Positions 62,481-64,000 of a stretch of 64,000 nucleotides of DNA are shown piece by piece. This DNA is from Enterocola sp045654205 (GTDB lineage: Bacteria; Bacteroidota; Bacteroidia; Bacteroidales; Paludibacteraceae). Both the position numbers and the translations under genes were made by a program. Each line of letters begins with the position of its first letter. Within the stretch, counting starts at the first letter, position 1. The stretch lies in the NCBI GenBank assembly GCA_045654205.1, contig JAZOMZ010000011.1, positions 186,001-250,000 on the forward strand. The letters run 5' to 3'. The notes below the pieces were generated by a model that ran no database searches, was not told where the DNA came from, and saw nothing but the letters and a program-made list of their open reading frames with translations.

Positions 62481-63167
62481 TTACAAATCCTCGCCATTTG
62501 AACGATTATACAAATTATCGTAATACATTAATATCCTATATTGACCATAGTCTTCAGATATTGTGAACCAAACCATCTTATTACTCGTTTCTTGGTATAA
62601 ATCTAATAGATTTATCTCTTCAGCTTCGCTAATATTATTTACGTCTAACAAATCTTTTTTATATTTAGATGAAAATTTTATTAAATCTGGATATTTGTTA
62701 ACAAAATATACAGAATCCACTTTTTGATAAAATTCAGCACTATATTGTTTCTTATTTACTGATATTTGGTAACTAATATCCTCTTCCTCTGATATTTCAA
62801 AAGCATAATCTATTGATAAAGGATTTGTATATTTTTTATTATTCTGAAACTGCTCACATAATCTATTAAACCTTAATCTTATTTGAGATTCATCTCTAGT
62901 ATATTTATCAAAAACACATATTCTCCATACCTTATTATTATTTGTAACTATATGGATCATTACATCCTCTCCATTAAACTCACCTTCTAATATTTCTCTA
63001 TCATACCTTGACGAAACAAACCCCTTCTCCTTTAACTTTGTAATCATTTCTGGTTTATATCCATCTACTGGGATACCTAAAAACTTAGTAACTTCATTCT
63101 GTGCGAATAAGCACAAAGAAAGTATGCATAACACAAAACATAGTGTAACTCTTTTCATATTACTCAA
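62481..63167 (-). CDS. Secreted protein of unknown function
   Basis: 228 aa. A signal peptide (VTLCFVLCILSLCLFAQ) is followed by FLGIPVDGYKPEMITKLKEK and GFVSSRYDREILEGEFNGED, a pattern seen in many Bacteroidales secreted proteins of unknown role ('flGipvdG.k..m..kLk.KGf'). It is AT-rich with no cysteines in the mature part. No function is proposed. Confidence 0.8.
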   Translation of the reverse strand: MSNMKRVTLCFVLCILSLCLFAQNEVTKFLGIPVDGYKPEMITKLKEKGFVSSRYDREILEGEFNGEDVMIHIVTNNNKVWRICVFDKYTRDESQIRLRFNRLCEQFQNNKKYTNPLSIDYAFEISEEEDISYQISVNKKQYSAEFYQKVDSVYFVNKYPDLIKFSSKYKKDLLDVNNISEAEEINLLDLYQETSNKMVWFTISEDYGQYRILMYYDNLYNRSNGEDL

Positions 63168-63218
63168 ATTTTATTTAGTATTGGACAAATAATTATTATC
63201 AAGCAATTTATACTAGAG

Positions 63219-63812
63219 CTATTTAGTATACTGATTATTCATCTGCTCTATATATTCCTCTAAAGTATTCATACCAATAGAGGCTCTGCGCTCGTTAACC
63301 TTTTCTGGCTCAATCATTGCAACAGGTTCAAAAATACCATTTTCGTTATAGTTTCCTTGTGTCCCATAAATTTGTGGTTGTCCTAAACGACATGCTATTC
63401 TATCTTGGAGCATAGCAACTAATTCACCTTTGATGTTCCTTTGTTCAGCAGCTTCTACAAACATAGGCAAATATTTCTGTTGAGCCTCTAAAGAACCATG
63501 TTGAATCACCACCCATAAAATCTCATTCTCTTCACCAAAAACTAAACCATATTGATCTATAATTTCGCACACCCTAATTAAGTTAATACTATCATTTCTC
63601 CAAATTTCCATTCCTAACTGTCTTTGCGACAATGTATCATTAGGAGCAGTCTGCCACAATTCAACAATACGATTTCTTGGTTCCTGATCTGTCTTCAATA
63701 TTTCTATAAGTTCAGTACGTATCTCCTCTATTTTTTCTTTTTTACTTACACATGAAAACGCTACAAGAGATACGAGAATAAGAAATACAAAATTCTTCAA
63801 CATTTTATTCAT
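63219..63812 (-). CDS. DUF6624-type lipoprotein
   Basis: 197 aa. A lipobox VAFSC lies at residues 17-21. RQLGMEIWRNDSINLIRVCE, then IIDQYGLVFGEENEILWVVI and QHGSLEAQQKYLPMFVEAAE match the DUF6624 pattern. QDRIACRLGQPQIYGTQGNY and MNTLEEYIEQM follow. The role of DUF6624 is unknown. The gene is separate from 62481 by 51 bp on the same strand. Confidence 0.82.
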   Translation of the reverse strand: MNKMLKNFVFLILVSLVAFSCVSKKEKIEEIRTELIEILKTDQEPRNRIVELWQTAPNDTLSQRQLGMEIWRNDSINLIRVCEIIDQYGLVFGEENEILWVVIQHGSLEAQQKYLPMFVEAAEQRNIKGELVAMLQDRIACRLGQPQIYGTQGNYNENGIFEPVAMIEPEKVNERRASIGMNTLEEYIEQMNNQYTK

Positions 63813-63908
63813 AATTATATTTTTAGTATAAATTTATATAAATCACTATTTCACCAACCATTCCCAAATTGGAATTACTTGTAACAAAATTACCAGTTTT
63901 TTTTATTA

Positions 63909-63987
63909 TAATTGGGATAAAATGCATGTTTTACTAATCCCTAATTGGGATAAATGACAGATTTTTTCATTTTCTAATTGGGATAAA
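63909..63987. repeat. TAATTGGGATAAA direct repeats, 33-bp period
   Basis: Three copies of TAATTGGGATAAA start at 63909, 63942 and 63975, exactly 33 bp apart. The spacers differ. ATCCC-TAATT-GGGAT (63937-63951) is also an inverted repeat. A looser inverted match, CCCAAATTGGAATT, lies at about 63869. The rest of 63813-64000 has no gene. It resembles phased operator sites for a gene beyond the right edge. Confidence 0.8.
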
Positions 63988-64000
63988 TAACACACTATAA

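Noticed and set aside
1..64000. CRISPR array, insertion sequence or prophage
   Set aside because: No spacer-type repeats, transposase, integrase or phage structural genes were seen. All repeats are short palindromes or heptamers.

Overview
The window looks like a chromosome segment from a Bacteroidota bacterium, most likely order Bacteroidales. Four things point there. Many upstream regions carry the TAnnTTTG -7 element and lack clear Shine-Dalgarno sites. Type IX secretion (T9SS) and gliding genes are present: two large proteins with type B (CHU_C-like) C-termini, a PorP/SprF protein, an OmpA-PD40 protein and a GldF-GldG fusion. There is a carboxy(nor)spermidine polyamine pair. The DUF3791, DUF3990 and DUF6624 families are also typical of this group. 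The DNA is AT-rich. I cannot name the species. I see no rRNA, transposase, integrase or CRISPR array.

Layout: 1-4400 is a minus-strand accessory operon encoding a sigma factor, a membrane anti-sigma-like protein, a secreted caspase-like protein and a secreted CHAT protease-like protein, plus a cut-off secreted protein at the left edge. 4446-11850 is minus-strand housekeeping: GAPDH, a 39-aa lipoprotein, TrmN-type methyltransferase, a phosphoethanolamine-transferase-like enzyme, tRNA-Gly(GCC), and the polyamine operon with a CNNM/CBS protein. 11882-26264 is the type IX locus (PorP/SprF, OmpA-PD40, 1260-aa and 2605-aa surface proteins). 26290-30914 holds a DnaQ-like exonuclease, dnaN and gldFG.

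From 30946 transcription switches to the plus strand: a PagL-like outer-membrane protein, a large anchored protein, purL and a chromate-transporter pair. Next is an AT-rich accessory stretch (40101-44424) with a DUF3791/DUF3990/small-protein cassette, a strong 6S-RNA-like gene and a three-gene envelope cluster (unknown, CsgG-like, OmpH-like). A second, diverged copy of the chromate transporter's 3' end follows at 44362-44424. Then come nrnA, apgM-thrC, a TPR protein, a ZIP transporter, dsbD, a broken membrane-lipoprotein gene, fba, gdhA, the ferredoxin:NADP oxidoreductase pair, ddh and corA. The right end (61803-63812) is minus strand, and the last 100 bases carry a regulatory-looking repeat with an exact 33-bp period.

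The strongest leads for something undescribed are: the sigma/anti-sigma/caspase/CHAT operon, in which both protease-like proteins appear exported; the DUF3791-DUF3990-small acidic protein cassette; an 11-codon acidic, proline-containing leader ORF plus hairpin in front of corA; and several families of palindromic repeats. Two of these repeats sit in frame inside coding sequences, in the manner of Rickettsia palindromic elements.
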